Below are positions 8,674 through 17,330 of a DNA stretch of 64,000 nucleotides, one piece after another (within the stretch, counting starts at the first letter, position 1; each line of letters opens with the position of its first letter). The notes below the pieces were generated by a model. The model was not told the DNA's origin and ran no database searches. It saw nothing but the letters and a program-made list of their open reading frames with translations. Source of the stretch: Bacteroidaceae bacterium (GTDB taxonomy: Bacteria > Bacteroidota > Bacteroidia > Bacteroidales > Bacteroidaceae). The DNA lies in assembly GCA_017524545.1 (NCBI GenBank), contig JAFXVN010000085.1, forward strand, positions 25,084 through 89,083, in the 5' to 3' direction. The translations under genes were made by a program, and so were the position numbers.

Positions 8674-10089
8674 ATGACAATACGACATTTTATCATAGCT
8701 GCAGCCCTATGCTCTGCCAGCCTTTCCGCAAATGCCCAAGGCACAAACAATGCAGCCGTCAATTATAGGGACCGCATCACCAACATGCCCGACTACCTCC
8801 AAAACTTCATTGATGATTATATCGAGGCAACCCACGAGATTCTCAATGGCGGCGTAAACTGGCTAAGCAACCTCGCAATGTCAGAATACGTAGCAGGAAT
8901 AGGAAGGGGAAAAGTTGGAGCCTACTGCCATACCCTGAAAGAAACAGCCTACACCACCGAATTCACTTTTCCCAGCTATTCGAGTCAAGATTTCATTAAA
9001 CAGACCGTAGAGGAACTCGTCCAAAAACATACTAACAAGGCAGTAGACACTCTGAACTCATTCCTGCCCTATGCCTTTCTCTCCCTTAAATTTGATCACC
9101 CGGAAGCATTCTGGATTGGCAACGAATACCGCAACGAATCATCTTTCTCCTATTCATACAATTCCAATCCCTTCACAGGAAAAGGCACCGTCAATTACAC
9201 AATAAAGCTTTTCTTCGTCCTGCACGACAACTACTACGACTACAACACCGGCGGCAACTACGATATTCGCAACAATGGCGAATTATACTATGATTTCCGC
9301 AACACTTCAAACATTGCCAGGGGCGTGAACATCTATAATACCTCTGTACAAAACATCTTGGAGCAATGCCAGAGCGTGTCACGGCATCGTAAGCTGCGGA
9401 AAGTACACGACTGGCTCACCACCCATAATTGCTACAACCAATACCATTATAGCGATCCCTATACATATAATTTCTACTATTTGGGAGGTATTCCATGGAG
9501 TCCGTACAGTGCATTGGAAGGCAATACGGGAAAGCAGGCTCCTGTCTGCGAAGGCTATGCCCGTGCGTTGAAGGTGCTCTGCGATGCAATGGACATTCCC
9601 TGCATCCTGATGTCCGGCAATGCATTCAGCCCCTTCACAAAAAAATTCCAAGCACACATGTGGAACTATGTACAGATGGAAGATGGGAATTGGTACGCTA
9701 TCGACCCCACATGGGACGATCCCTTCAATGACAGGCAAGAAGCAGTTTCCGGCAAAGAATCGCGCCAGTGGTTCCTGCTCGGCAGCGAAGACAAAGTGGA
9801 CGAGAACTTGACTTTCATCCAGTCACATCCCGAAGACTGGATTGTCAGCTATCCAAACCAAGGCAGCCAGAATTGGAAGCTCCGGCCAGGACCGACACTT
9901 GCTCCCCATGCTTGGGTTGCCCCAGACCCCCATGACCCAAGCGGAGACGGCATCATCAACCAGGATGACATCAGCCTGATGGCATCAAAAATAGTAAACG
10001 ATGATGATGACATCGATGATGTTGACGGCAACGACCGCATCACTATCGGCGACTTGGTTCGCATCATCGACCGCTCCATCTCCAAATAA
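8674..10089 (+). CDS. Secreted transglutaminase-like protein with dockerin-like C-terminus
   Basis: A 471-residue exported protein (signal peptide ending SANAQG). The transglutaminase/protease-like core carries all three catalytic residues: Cys in VCEGYA near 291, His in QAHMWNYV near 328 and Asp in YAIDPTWDDP near 344. Residues about 420-471 contain two calcium-loop repeats (DPSGDGIINQDDISLM and DVDGNDRITIGDLVRI) that look like a dockerin type I pair. Such cores act as cysteine peptidases or cross-linking enzymes. The dockerin-like tail suggests docking on a cohesin partner; several cohesin-like proteins occur in the same window. A strong terminator follows the stop. Confidence 0.85.
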   Translation: MTIRHFIIAAALCSASLSANAQGTNNAAVNYRDRITNMPDYLQNFIDDYIEATHEILNGGVNWLSNLAMSEYVAGIGRGKVGAYCHTLKETAYTTEFTFPSYSSQDFIKQTVEELVQKHTNKAVDTLNSFLPYAFLSLKFDHPEAFWIGNEYRNESSFSYSYNSNPFTGKGTVNYTIKLFFVLHDNYYDYNTGGNYDIRNNGELYYDFRNTSNIARGVNIYNTSVQNILEQCQSVSRHRKLRKVHDWLTTHNCYNQYHYSDPYTYNFYYLGGIPWSPYSALEGNTGKQAPVCEGYARALKVLCDAMDIPCILMSGNAFSPFTKKFQAHMWNYVQMEDGNWYAIDPTWDDPFNDRQEAVSGKESRQWFLLGSEDKVDENLTFIQSHPEDWIVSYPNQGSQNWKLRPGPTLAPHAWVAPDPHDPSGDGIINQDDISLMASKIVNDDDDIDDVDGNDRITIGDLVRIIDRSISK

Positions 10090-10110
10090 AGCTTTTCGTG
10101 GTTAAAACAT

Positions 10111-10153
10111 AAAAGAGGATATGTCAGTTTATTTTGACATGTCCTCTTTTTTT
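10111..10153 (+). terminator. Rho-independent terminator shared by convergent genes
   Basis: A 16 bp stem (10111-10126 with 10135-10150, one G-U pair) and an 8 nt loop, flanked by A's on the left and seven T's on the right. It lies between the transglutaminase gene and the convergent 69-aa gene and could serve both. Confidence 0.88.
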
Positions 10154-10154
10154 G

Positions 10155-10364
10155 TTATCGCTGCTTGCGGCGCGCCAGGGGGTCGCCGCTGTAGCTGTCG
10201 GCAATGCACTGCTCTGCCTCTGGCACCATCTCCAGGATTTTTCCATCACGACAAACGACAAGGCTCTGACGAGCTGCTCCGGCACGCTGCCACAAGCGGC
10301 TCTGTGCCCGACGCACGCCTTCGTCAATCAGGCGCTGCATCTCAAGTATCTCTTTCTCCTTCAT
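10155..10364 (-). CDS. Small protein paired with zeta-like kinase (possible antitoxin)
   Basis: The 69-residue product (MKEKEILEMQRLIDEGVRRA...) is mostly an amphipathic, charged helix followed by a short strand SLVVCRDGKILEMVPE. Its ATG overlaps the stop of the zeta-toxin-like gene by 4 nt, indicating translational coupling. Small partners of this kind commonly follow Bacteroidales zeta-like kinases, so an antitoxin or accessory role is plausible but not shown by sequence alone. The gene ends at the shared terminator. Confidence 0.65.
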   Translation of the reverse strand: MKEKEILEMQRLIDEGVRRAQSRLWQRAGAARQSLVVCRDGKILEMVPEAEQCIADSYSGDPLARRKQR

Positions 10365-10969
10365 GCCTTCTCGCCCTCCACCGGCTTGCCGTATTTGTTT
10401 TGAAGCAGGCGGTAGGCCTCTGCCTCATAGACCACAACTTTGTCTCCGCCCAGACCGGATGCGATATGAACTGCAGGGCAGTCACTGTTGTCGTAGAGCG
10501 ACCAGCTGTCAACAACCGGCATATAGAGCTGGAACAGATTGGACAGACCAGCCTCATAACGACGGTAAATGACATCTGTCGGAATACTGTGCCCGCCCAT
10601 TGTGACACGTTTTGCCACACGCGCTACGGCCTGCTCTGGGGTACTCAGCGAGAAGAACAGCAACGTGACAAAATAGCCGCGCCTACGTGCCTGCTGGATA
10701 AGCTTGACGTATGAACGTGTTGCCAATGTCGTCTCGAAAGCAAAAGTCTCGCCTTCCTTCAGCAAATAGATGATACGGTCTATCATCAGTCGCCCTGCTT
10801 GGATGGCTACGCCCTCCGGGTTGAAGGGAGAAAGGCCGGCCGCTATTTCGTCGGCATTGACGAACTCACGACAGCCCAACATCTCGGGCAAGACGGTGAA
10901 CGAGGCCGTTGTCTTGCCTGCACCATTGCACCCGGCAATGATGTACAGCTTCATGTCCTTTTTTTCCAT
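10361..10969 (-). CDS. Zeta-toxin-like P-loop kinase
   Basis: The 202-residue protein starts MEKKDMKLYIIAGCNGAGKTT, with a Walker A loop AGCNGAGKTT typical of the zeta-toxin/predicted ABC-type ATPase family. It continues with FVNADEIAAGLSPF and FAFETTLATRSYVKL, the conserved Asp and Glu-Thr region that positions the sugar-nucleotide substrate in zeta kinases. Canonical zeta toxins phosphorylate UDP-GlcNAc. I chose the ATG at 10969, 8 nt after the trmD stop, because an earlier in-frame ATG (11014) would lie within trmD. It is the fourth gene of the pyrK-pyrD-trmD operon, an odd place for a toxin, so a housekeeping kinase role is also possible. Confidence 0.82.
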   Translation of the reverse strand: MEKKDMKLYIIAGCNGAGKTTASFTVLPEMLGCREFVNADEIAAGLSPFNPEGVAIQAGRLMIDRIIYLLKEGETFAFETTLATRSYVKLIQQARRRGYFVTLLFFSLSTPEQAVARVAKRVTMGGHSIPTDVIYRRYEAGLSNLFQLYMPVVDSWSLYDNSDCPAVHIASGLGGDKVVVYEAEAYRLLQNKYGKPVEGEKA

Positions 10970-10977
10970 ATTATATA

Positions 10978-11700
10978 TTACTTTCTTTTCGTCTTTCCCC
11001 CTTTCTTGGGGCATTCTGGTGTTTCATCTTTCAGCAAATCCGGGCGAAGTCGCTGCGTGCGCTCCAGACTTTGCTGCAACTCCCATTCCTTAATCAGGCG
11101 CTCGTTGCCGGATAGCAGCACTTCAGGCACCTTCCAGCCCTTGTACTCGGCAGGACGAGTATAGACAGGTGCCGCCAGCAGATTGTCCTGGAAGGAATCG
11201 GATAGGGCGCTCTGCTCGTCGCCAATGGCACCAGGCAAGATGCGCACAATGGCATCGGCCATCACTGCCGCCGCCAATTCGCCACCTGTCAGCACATAAT
11301 CGCCTATGCTCACTTCCTTGGTAATAAGGTGCTCTCTTATGCGATAGTCGATGCCTTTGTAGTGCCCGCAAAGGATGATGATGTTCTCGCATAGCGAAAG
11401 CGTGTTGGCCATCGGCTGGTCGAACTGTTCACCATCTGGAGTGGTGAAGATTATCTCGTCGTAATGCCTCTCAACAGTCAGTGCCGAGATGCAGCGGTCG
11501 ATAGGTTCGCACTGCATGACCATGCCCGCAAAACCGCCAAAGGGATAATCATCCACGCGTCGCCATTTGTCCAGCGTGTAGTCGCGCAGGTTGTGGATAT
11601 GTATTTCCACCAATCCCTTCTTCTGCGCCCTGCCGACAATGGACTCCTGCATGAAGCCCTGTATCAACTCGGGCAATACGGTGATGATGTCTATTCGCAT
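10978..11700 (-). CDS. trmD: tRNA (guanine-37-N1)-methyltransferase
   Basis: The 240-residue enzyme methylates G37 of tRNAs from S-adenosylmethionine. It shows the SPOUT trefoil-knot signature: [13 protein letters not shown] at the N-terminus, FGGFAGMVM, the cofactor loop [15 protein letters not shown] and [13 protein letters not shown], followed by a C-terminal helical domain ([19 protein letters not shown]). The length matches the family. Its start overlaps the pyrD stop by 10 nt. A short basic tail after LLKDE ([11 protein letters not shown]) is longer than usual. Confidence 0.97.
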   Translation of the reverse strand: MRIDIITVLPELIQGFMQESIVGRAQKKGLVEIHIHNLRDYTLDKWRRVDDYPFGGFAGMVMQCEPIDRCISALTVERHYDEIIFTTPDGEQFDQPMANTLSLCENIIILCGHYKGIDYRIREHLITKEVSIGDYVLTGGELAAAVMADAIVRILPGAIGDEQSALSDSFQDNLLAAPVYTRPAEYKGWKVPEVLLSGNERLIKEWELQQSLERTQRLRPDLLKDETPECPKKGGKTKRK

Positions 11701-12599
11701 ATTCCTATGATGTCTTTCACACTCGAAAAGCCATGCCTGTCGAGATATTCGTTAATGCCTTTTGCCACCTTGATGCTGATGGCCGGGTCAAGGAAGTTGG
11801 CCGTTCCTATCTCTATGGCCGAAGCTCCTGCCAGCAGGAATTCCACTGCATCCTTCGCATTGCTGATTCCGCCAAGACCGATGACAGGAATCCGCACTGC
11901 TTTCGCCACCTGATATACCATTCGCAAAGCCACAGGCTTGATGCACGGTCCGCTCAATCCACCTGTCCCGATGCTCAGCACGCGCCTGCGTTTCTCTATG
12001 TCGATAGCCATTCCCATCAGCGTGTTTATCAGGCTGACGGCATCGGCTCCTGCATCCTGGACAGCAAGAGCAATGTCGGTGATGCTGGTCACATTTGGCG
12101 AAAGCTTCACGATGAGCGTCTTTCTGTATGCCTCGCGGACAGCCTTCACCACACTGGCTGCACCATCGGTTGTAGTGCCGAAGGCCATTCCGCCATGCTT
12201 GACGTTTGGACAGGAGATATTGAGTTCTATTGCAGGAATGCAGTCGAGTTCATTGATACGTGCCGCACATTCCGCATAATCTTCTGGACTGTTGCCAGAC
12301 ACATTGACTATCATATTGGTCTGAATGTCCTTTATCTGCGGATAGATATGTTTGCAGAAGTAATCCACGCCCTTGTTCTGCAGACCAACGCAATTGAGCA
12401 TACCCTGTGCTGTCTCGGCCATTCGCGGATAGGGATTGCCTTCACGGGGATGCAGGGTAGTTCCCTTGACAATAACGCCCCCCAACAGGCTCAGGTCAAC
12501 GAAATCCTTATACTCTATGCCGTAGCCAAACGTGCCGCTGGCCGTGAGGACAGGATTGACAAGCTTCAAGCCTGATATATTTACCTGTAAATCTGCCAT
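11691..12599 (-). CDS. pyrD: Dihydroorotate dehydrogenase B, catalytic subunit
   Basis: The 302-residue FMN enzyme oxidises dihydroorotate to orotate in pyrimidine synthesis. It carries [13 protein letters not shown], the active-site loop region [17 protein letters not shown] with the catalytic Cys of class 1B enzymes, VKLSPNVT, and the FMN-phosphate segment [27 protein letters not shown] (read in two parts). The class 1B assignment is confirmed by the pyrK gene directly upstream (20 nt gap), which supplies the electron-transfer subunit. It overlaps trmD at its 3' end. Confidence 0.96.
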   Translation of the reverse strand: MADLQVNISGLKLVNPVLTASGTFGYGIEYKDFVDLSLLGGVIVKGTTLHPREGNPYPRMAETAQGMLNCVGLQNKGVDYFCKHIYPQIKDIQTNMIVNVSGNSPEDYAECAARINELDCIPAIELNISCPNVKHGGMAFGTTTDGAASVVKAVREAYRKTLIVKLSPNVTSITDIALAVQDAGADAVSLINTLMGMAIDIEKRRRVLSIGTGGLSGPCIKPVALRMVYQVAKAVRIPVIGLGGISNAKDAVEFLLAGASAIEIGTANFLDPAISIKVAKGINEYLDRHGFSSVKDIIGICE

Positions 12600-12618
12600 C
12601 TTACTCTTTTTCGCTTTA

Positions 12619-13398
12619 TCACCATTTCAACCTTTCAATGTTAAAGACAGGGCCTTCCTTGCAGACGCAGACGTTGCCATCCACCGTGTCCTCGACACAG
12701 CAGAGACAGGCACCCAAGCCGCAAGCCATCATGTTCTCCAAGCTGACCTCGCAAAGCGTATTTATCCGTTTTGCATAGGAAGCCATTGCCATCATCATAG
12801 GCTTAGGGCCGCAAACGGCAATACTGTCAAACTTTTCTCTCTGCAAGAGGCTGTGTTGCGTGACGAATCCTTTCTCGCCTTCCGAACCGTCTTCCGTGGT
12901 CACATAGACATCGCCACAGGCACGGTAGGCTTCCAGTCGAACCAAGTCGGATTTGCTTCGTGCACCCAACAGGAACGTGGGGTGCCCGCCCATCCTCTTC
13001 ATTTCCATTCCCATGAAAAGAAGCGGAGCAATACCTACGCCACCACCCACAAGCAACACCTTCTGTTCCGCCGATACAGGCATCGAGAAGCCCCTGCCCA
13101 AAGGCAGAATGGCATTCAGCACCGAACCAGGCTGCTTTTTCCACAGCGATACAGTGCCCTCTCCAACCTTTTGCACAAGGAAACCAACTTCATTCTTCGC
13201 ATAGTCAACGTAGTGAATACTGATGGGACGGCGCAGGAATGTATCCTTACTTTCATCGATACGAAGCTGGGCAAACTGTCCAGGGCACATCTCGGGAAGA
13301 GGGCCATCAGGATTGGTTGCAACGAGCAGCAGATACCGTTCGCTCGGATGCTCCACAGAAGTGACTTGCAGGTCTAAAATGTACTTCCTCATATACAT
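12619..13398 (-). CDS. pyrK: Dihydroorotate dehydrogenase B, electron transfer subunit
   Basis: The 259-residue iron-sulfur flavoprotein passes electrons from PyrD to NAD+. It has the FAD-binding motif [10 protein letters not shown], an NAD-binding segment [14 protein letters not shown] and a 2Fe-2S cysteine cluster [16 protein letters not shown]...CVCKEGP near the C-terminus. Two ATGs (13398 and 13392) are possible; both lie downstream of the promoter box at 13418-13425. It heads the operon that continues through pyrD, trmD and the kinase. Confidence 0.95.
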   Translation of the reverse strand: MYMRKYILDLQVTSVEHPSERYLLLVATNPDGPLPEMCPGQFAQLRIDESKDTFLRRPISIHYVDYAKNEVGFLVQKVGEGTVSLWKKQPGSVLNAILPLGRGFSMPVSAEQKVLLVGGGVGIAPLLFMGMEMKRMGGHPTFLLGARSKSDLVRLEAYRACGDVYVTTEDGSEGEKGFVTQHSLLQREKFDSIAVCGPKPMMMAMASYAKRINTLCEVSLENMMACGLGACLCCVEDTVDGNVCVCKEGPVFNIERLKW

Positions 13399-13417
13399 TA
13401 TTATATATAACGCACTG

Positions 13418-13425
13418 CAAAGTTA
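13418..13425 (-). promoter_or_regulatory. -7 box for the pyrK operon
   Basis: Minus-strand TAACTTTG followed by CA, 20 nt before the first pyrK ATG. Confidence 0.7.
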
Positions 13426-13427
13426 CA

Positions 13428-13464
13428 AAAAATATCGGAACATAAAGCATGTTCCGATATTTTT
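13428..13464 (-). terminator. Terminator after the XRE regulator gene
   Basis: A perfect 16 bp inverted repeat (13428-13443 and 13449-13464, arm AAAAATATCGGAACAT) with a 5 nt loop, ending in a T-run on the minus strand. It begins at the last base of the regulator's TGA and sits immediately before the pyrK promoter. Confidence 0.85.
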
Positions 13465-13919
13465 CATTGCTTAGCGGGGAAAGTTTCAAAAGTTCCGTCG
13501 TCGTAGAAGACCCTAATCTCCGCTATACGCCGCATCGGTTTGTCAAAACTTTTCGTTTCTGTCGCAGGAAACGAAGCAGAAGAGGCTGCCTGCTGGGCAC
13601 CAGAAAACTGCTCCACGAAACTTGTCTGAAGCGGGATGCCCTGCATCTGGGGTGCAGCATTGGCAGACACCCCTTCGTTTGCTCCATTCTGCACAGCATC
13701 GGGAGCTGCGGAACTGAACATTTCGCCTTTCCCGTCTATCAGCCAACTCATGTTGACCTCCGGAAAACGTTCGTGGATATTGTTCACCGTGTTGAGTGTC
13801 GGCTTGGTTCTACCACTAAAGATACTCGAGAGCGCTCCCTCGGAAATGCATATTTCTGCAGCAAAAACTTTCTGCGACATTCCCATGCGCTTCATAAGAG
13901 AAATGATACGATCCTTCAT
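13464..13919 (-). CDS. XRE-family DNA-binding regulator
   Basis: The 151-residue protein opens with a Cro/CI-type helix-turn-helix (MSQKVFAAEICISEGALSSI, then FSGRTKPTLNTVNNI), followed by NMSWLIDGKGEMF, the usual ending of this class of short Bacteroidales regulators. The remainder is an Ala/Gln-rich linker and a short C-terminal strand segment (MRRIAEIRVFYDDGTFETF). Its target is unknown. It has its own promoter and terminator, so it is monocistronic. Confidence 0.88.
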   Translation of the reverse strand: MKDRIISLMKRMGMSQKVFAAEICISEGALSSIFSGRTKPTLNTVNNIHERFPEVNMSWLIDGKGEMFSSAAPDAVQNGANEGVSANAAPQMQGIPLQTSFVEQFSGAQQAASSASFPATETKSFDKPMRRIAEIRVFYDDGTFETFPAKQ

Positions 13920-13974
13920 GATTTTTGATGCCCCTACGGGTTGTGAGTGTCTGTTTACGTTCTTAAATCGCGTG

Positions 13975-13982
13975 CAAAGTTA
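13975..13982 (-). promoter_or_regulatory. -7 box for the XRE regulator
   Basis: Minus-strand TAACTTTG followed by CACGCG, 56 nt upstream of the ATG. Confidence 0.65.
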
Positions 13983-14698
13983 CGAAAAACACTTTACATC
14001 TCCAAACTTTAGCTTTAGAAATTCGAGGCAAGACTTTGTGTTTTTGTTTGCAAACCTATATTTCACAAAACGAAATTCCGAGTTTAGAAATGTGGTATTC
14101 CCTTATGCACAACTTTATATGAAGCTCGGAACCCGCTTAAACCAAGCAACTTTCACAAAATTCTGCAATTATTTGGCTTTAAGCTTGTAAAACTCACCTC
14201 CGTTTTATGGTTTTGGCTCATCAGCTTCAAAAAAACGACATCCAGCATCCCTTGTGTGCAATTTTCCTACTCTTTTCGTTTTAATAATTATGCATTATCT
14301 GTTGGTTTACAATACAATGTGGGGAAATTGATTTTGCGCATAAGTTTGCGTTTATGTATGCGAATCGGGTGGTTTTGCTTTTGGGGTTTTAGTTTGCAAA
14401 CAAAAACAGCAGGGTGTTGTATGTGAGTATTTTGTGAATCAGCCTGACTTTTTGCTATGTGCGTCACGCCGTTTGATTTATTTAGGTTTTCAAATCAAAA
14501 CTTGCGTAAAGACCCTAAAGAATAAGGAAAAACGGCAAAAACCGCGTCGTTTGCTGATTTTTGCCGCCGTTTGTCCCAAGGGCAAGCTTGGGGAATTTCA
14601 CGCGATTCTCAGAGGGTACAGACCCTGCATAAACCGTTTTGTTTCAGTGAATAAAGCCGATTTTCGAGCTTCACGAAACAATTCAAAACAGAACGGAT
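13983..14698. other. Gene-poor A/T-rich intergenic region
   Basis: About 700 bp between the XRE promoter and the holA stop. It is markedly A/T-rich with many CAAA, TTTGC and GCAAAC words. A 92-codon frame at 14434-14712 runs into holA on the opposite strand, has no recognisable domain and no promoter box at a sensible distance, so I do not call it. I see no tRNA or convincing structured RNA; the stretch could hold an unrecognised small RNA or a decayed gene. Confidence 0.5.
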
Positions 14699-15718
14699 TT
14701 AGTGCAAAATGAAGAAGATTAAGTCCTGAAGAAGCTCTTCATGAGGGGTTCTGCAGCCCCCTACTCCCTTGCTTTGGGCATCAGTTTTGCGTATTTCAGC
14801 CAGAATTTGCATTACCTTCACGCCAGAGTAGTTTCTTCGAGCCGGACCGACATCCTGCCGCACCTTCCACTCGCTCTTTCCGAGCCATGCGGCAATGCCA
14901 GCGTCGCTTCTGTCGGGAGCATAATATGCAAGCATGACATCGGAAAAAAATGTAAACAAATTGGTAAGCGTGCGCACGATGGCAAAGCTGCGAGGGTTTC
15001 CCTGATAGTACTTGACGATTTGGTTGGCACGAAAGATGTTGCGCTGGGCAAGTGCAGCCATCAGCTCAAAATCGTTGAAGTCCTTGCTCATGCCCGTCTG
15101 TTCCTCCACGAGTGTCGTCCCTACCACCCTACCACCTTCCGGAAGTGCCAGCAGAAGCTTGTCCATTTCAGTAGTCAGGCGACTCAGGTCTGCACCGACA
15201 TGGCCGGCAAGCATCTGAATGGCTCGCGGCTCAATATCCACATCGTGGCTGCGGAAATACTGCGAAATGAAGGGCGGCAGCTGGTTTTCGTACAATTTCT
15301 TGCTCTCGAAGACCACGCCAGCCTGCTGAATCGCTTTGCTGACGGACTTGCGCTTGTCCAGAGTGCCGTGTTTATGGCAGAAGACAAGCACCGTCGTGGG
15401 CGTGAGATGGGTCAAATAGGCATCCAAGCCATCGAGCGAGCGCATTGCCTGCGCCTCGCGCACAAGGACGACCCGCCGCTCTGCCATCATCGGATATGCA
15501 TGTGCCAACTCGATAACCTTATCGACATTCACATCGGCTCCATACACGACATCAAGATTGAAATCACGTTCATCCTTGCCCAGCACAGCATCGACGATGG
15601 CATCACTCAGCTTGTCGATATAGTAATCCTCCTCTCCCATCAGGTAATAGACGGGCGCTATCTTCTGCGCCCTCACGTCGCGCAGTATCTCGTCGTATGT
15701 AATGCCCCTTGCTGCCAT
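14699..15718 (-). CDS. holA: DNA polymerase III subunit delta
   Basis: The 339-residue clamp-loader subunit opens the beta clamp. It begins with the DNA_pol3_delta N-domain (APVYYLMGEEDYYIDKL), with VVYGADVNVDKVIELAHAYPMM and RRVVLVREAQ, and continues with the AAA+-like lid and C-terminal helical domain (LSRLTTEMDKLLLAL, FELMAALAQRNIFRANQIV). Length fits the family. It lies 53 nt downstream of the AMP nucleosidase gene on the same strand and is probably co-transcribed, with GTGAAAAGGTAAAAA-like spacer repeats between them. Confidence 0.94.
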   Translation of the reverse strand: MAARGITYDEILRDVRAQKIAPVYYLMGEEDYYIDKLSDAIVDAVLGKDERDFNLDVVYGADVNVDKVIELAHAYPMMAERRVVLVREAQAMRSLDGLDAYLTHLTPTTVLVFCHKHGTLDKRKSVSKAIQQAGVVFESKKLYENQLPPFISQYFRSHDVDIEPRAIQMLAGHVGADLSRLTTEMDKLLLALPEGGRVVGTTLVEEQTGMSKDFNDFELMAALAQRNIFRANQIVKYYQGNPRSFAIVRTLTNLFTFFSDVMLAYYAPDRSDAGIAAWLGKSEWKVRQDVGPARRNYSGVKVMQILAEIRKTDAQSKGVGGCRTPHEELLQDLIFFILH

Positions 15719-15771
15719 CTTAAAAGGTGAAAAATTGAAAAGGTAAAAAAGTAAAAGGGTGAAAAGATGGT

Positions 15772-16548
15772 TTAGTAGTCGAACTTCAAGTGACGGACGG
15801 TCTTCTTTTCCTGCTTAATCATTTCAAGTGCCTGGATGCCTATCTGCATGTGGTTTATCACATAGCTGGCTGTCACTTGCTTGTCGCTTTCGCTGGTCTT
15901 CACGCCTTCGGGTGTCATTGGGTTGTCGCTGACGAGCAGGAGTGCTCCCGTAGGGATGTGGTTAGCAAATCCACAAGTGAAAAGCGTTGCCGTCTCCATA
16001 TCCACAGCCATTGCCCTTGTAGTCCTCAGGTACTCCTTGAACTTGTCGTCGTGCTCCCAGACGCGGCGGTTGGTCGTATAGACCGTTCCTGTCCAGTAGT
16101 CGAAGCCGAGGTCGCGCACGGTACTGCTGACGGCACGCTGCAACATGAAGGCAGGCAGCGCGGGCACTTCTGGCGGGAAGTAGTCGTTGCTTGTTCCCTC
16201 GCCACGGATACCGGCGATGGGCAGCACCAGGTCGCCGCGCTGCGTTTTCGAGGAGATGCCGCCGCACTTGCCCAGGAAGAGGCAGGCTTTCGGCTGTATG
16301 GCGCTGAGCAAGTCCATGATGATGGCAGCGTTGGGGCTTCCCATACCGAAGTTGATGATGGTAATGCCGTCAGCCGTTGCGCAACGCATGTTGGAAGTGT
16401 ATTCCGGCTTTTCGATGCCGAAGTTATCGCAGAAGATATCGACATAGTTGTTGAAGTTCGTCAACAGGATGTACGATCCGAAGCTCTCGAGCGGCATCTG
16501 AGTGTATCTTGGCAACCAATTCTCTACAATTTCTTGCTTTGTCTTCAT
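15772..16548 (-). CDS. amn: AMP nucleosidase
   Basis: The 258-residue enzyme belongs to the nucleoside phosphorylase superfamily and cleaves AMP to adenine and ribose 5-phosphate. It shows IINFGMGSPNAAIIMDLL, LFLGKCGGIS, LVLPIAGIRGEGTSNDYFPPEVPALP and AVDMETATLFTCGF, all expected for the short Bacteroidetes-type AMP nucleosidase, which lacks the N-terminal domain of the E. coli enzyme. The ATG at 16548 lies 20 nt after a good -7 box. holA follows. Confidence 0.94.
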   Translation of the reverse strand: MKTKQEIVENWLPRYTQMPLESFGSYILLTNFNNYVDIFCDNFGIEKPEYTSNMRCATADGITIINFGMGSPNAAIIMDLLSAIQPKACLFLGKCGGISSKTQRGDLVLPIAGIRGEGTSNDYFPPEVPALPAFMLQRAVSSTVRDLGFDYWTGTVYTTNRRVWEHDDKFKEYLRTTRAMAVDMETATLFTCGFANHIPTGALLLVSDNPMTPEGVKTSESDKQVTASYVINHMQIGIQALEMIKQEKKTVRHLKFDY

Positions 16549-16567
16549 CTTTTATGTAATTTTGCAG

Positions 16568-16575
16568 CAAAGATA
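16568..16575 (-). promoter_or_regulatory. -7 box for amn-holA
   Basis: Minus-strand TATCTTTG followed by CTGCA, 20 nt upstream of the amn ATG. Confidence 0.7.
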
Positions 16576-16648
16576 CGAATAAATTAAGAATTAAGAGTTA
16601 AGAATTAAGAATTATTTCCTACCTTCGCAGAAATTATAATATATAAAT

Positions 16649-16833
16649 TAAGTTTCGGGAGTTATAAAATGAAGTTAAATAGGGAGTTAAGCACTTCGTG
16701 CAGGAAGTTAAGCCAGCAAAGCTGGCAGGACGACAGAATGGGATGCTGCCGGCATATTTGGTATCGTCCATTTTAACTTCCACGAGCGAAGCGAGTTAAC
16801 TTCCACTTTTACTTCCATTTTAACTTCAGAAAC
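16649..16833. repeat. Intergenic element with GAAGTTAA / TTAACTTC arms and small hairpins
   Basis: The 311 bp between amn and the next gene holds GTTAA words on the left (GAAGTTAAAT, GGGAGTTAAG, GGAAGTTAAG) and their complements on the right (TTAACTTCC twice, TTTAACTTC). Two small hairpins (GCACTTCGTGC near 16691, GCCAGCAAAGCTGGC near 16711) sit between. The layout resembles the element at 62276-62440. Upstream lie TAAGAATTAAGAATT spacer repeats (16580-16615). Confidence 0.6.
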
Positions 16834-16859
16834 TTTCAATATATAAATTCATTACGACA

Positions 16860-17330
16860 ATGCAGGCACTGAACCTTCCGGAAACAGAGCTTAAAGTCAC
16901 GACGAAGGACGGCAAGCAGCATGTTTTCGACATTCTGAGGCGGAAATATGTGGCGTTGACCCCCGAAGAATGGGTGCGGCAGCAGTTTGTCCACTATCTT
17001 ATTTCACATAAGGGCTACCCAGCGGAATGCATCGGCAACGAAATATCCCTCACCTTGGGCGGCACCAAGAAGCGCTGCGACAGTGTCGTCTATGGACAGG
17101 GCGCACAGCCCGTGATGATTGTCGAGTACAAGTCGCCGCAGGTGGAGATTACCCAGCAGGTGTTCGAGCAGATAAGCCGCTACAATATAAAGCTTCGGGT
17201 GAAATGGCTTGTAGTGAGCAACGGGCTGCACCACTACTGCTGCCAGATTGACTACGAAAGCGGCACCTATCGGTTCGTCGAGGACATCCCACCCTACGGC
17301 AACATCTGCTTTACCAATGAAAACATATAG
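16860..17330 (+). CDS. HsdR N-terminal domain-type protein
   Basis: A 156-residue protein matching the type I restriction R-subunit N-terminal domain (HSDR_N_2) as a stand-alone unit. It has RKYVALTPEEWVRQQFVHYL, the nuclease-fold acidic/lysine pattern KRCDSVVYGQGAQPVMIVEY followed by KSP, and VKWLVVSNGLHHYCCQID. Stand-alone copies next to holA are common in Bacteroidales and are unlikely to be classical restriction enzymes since no helicase or specificity gene is present. The 3' end overlaps the convergent DUF4112 gene by 37 nt. Confidence 0.88.
   Translation: MQALNLPETELKVTTKDGKQHVFDILRRKYVALTPEEWVRQQFVHYLISHKGYPAECIGNEISLTLGGTKKRCDSVVYGQGAQPVMIVEYKSPQVEITQQVFEQISRYNIKLRVKWLVVSNGLHHYCCQIDYESGTYRFVEDIPPYGNICFTNENI

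Noticed and set aside
14434-14712. 92-codon plus-strand frame
   Set aside because: No domain, no promoter at a fitting distance, and it runs into holA on the opposite strand.
16860-17330. Type I restriction system
   Set aside because: Only an HsdR N-terminal-like domain is present; there is no helicase, HsdM or HsdS, so no functional system is claimed.
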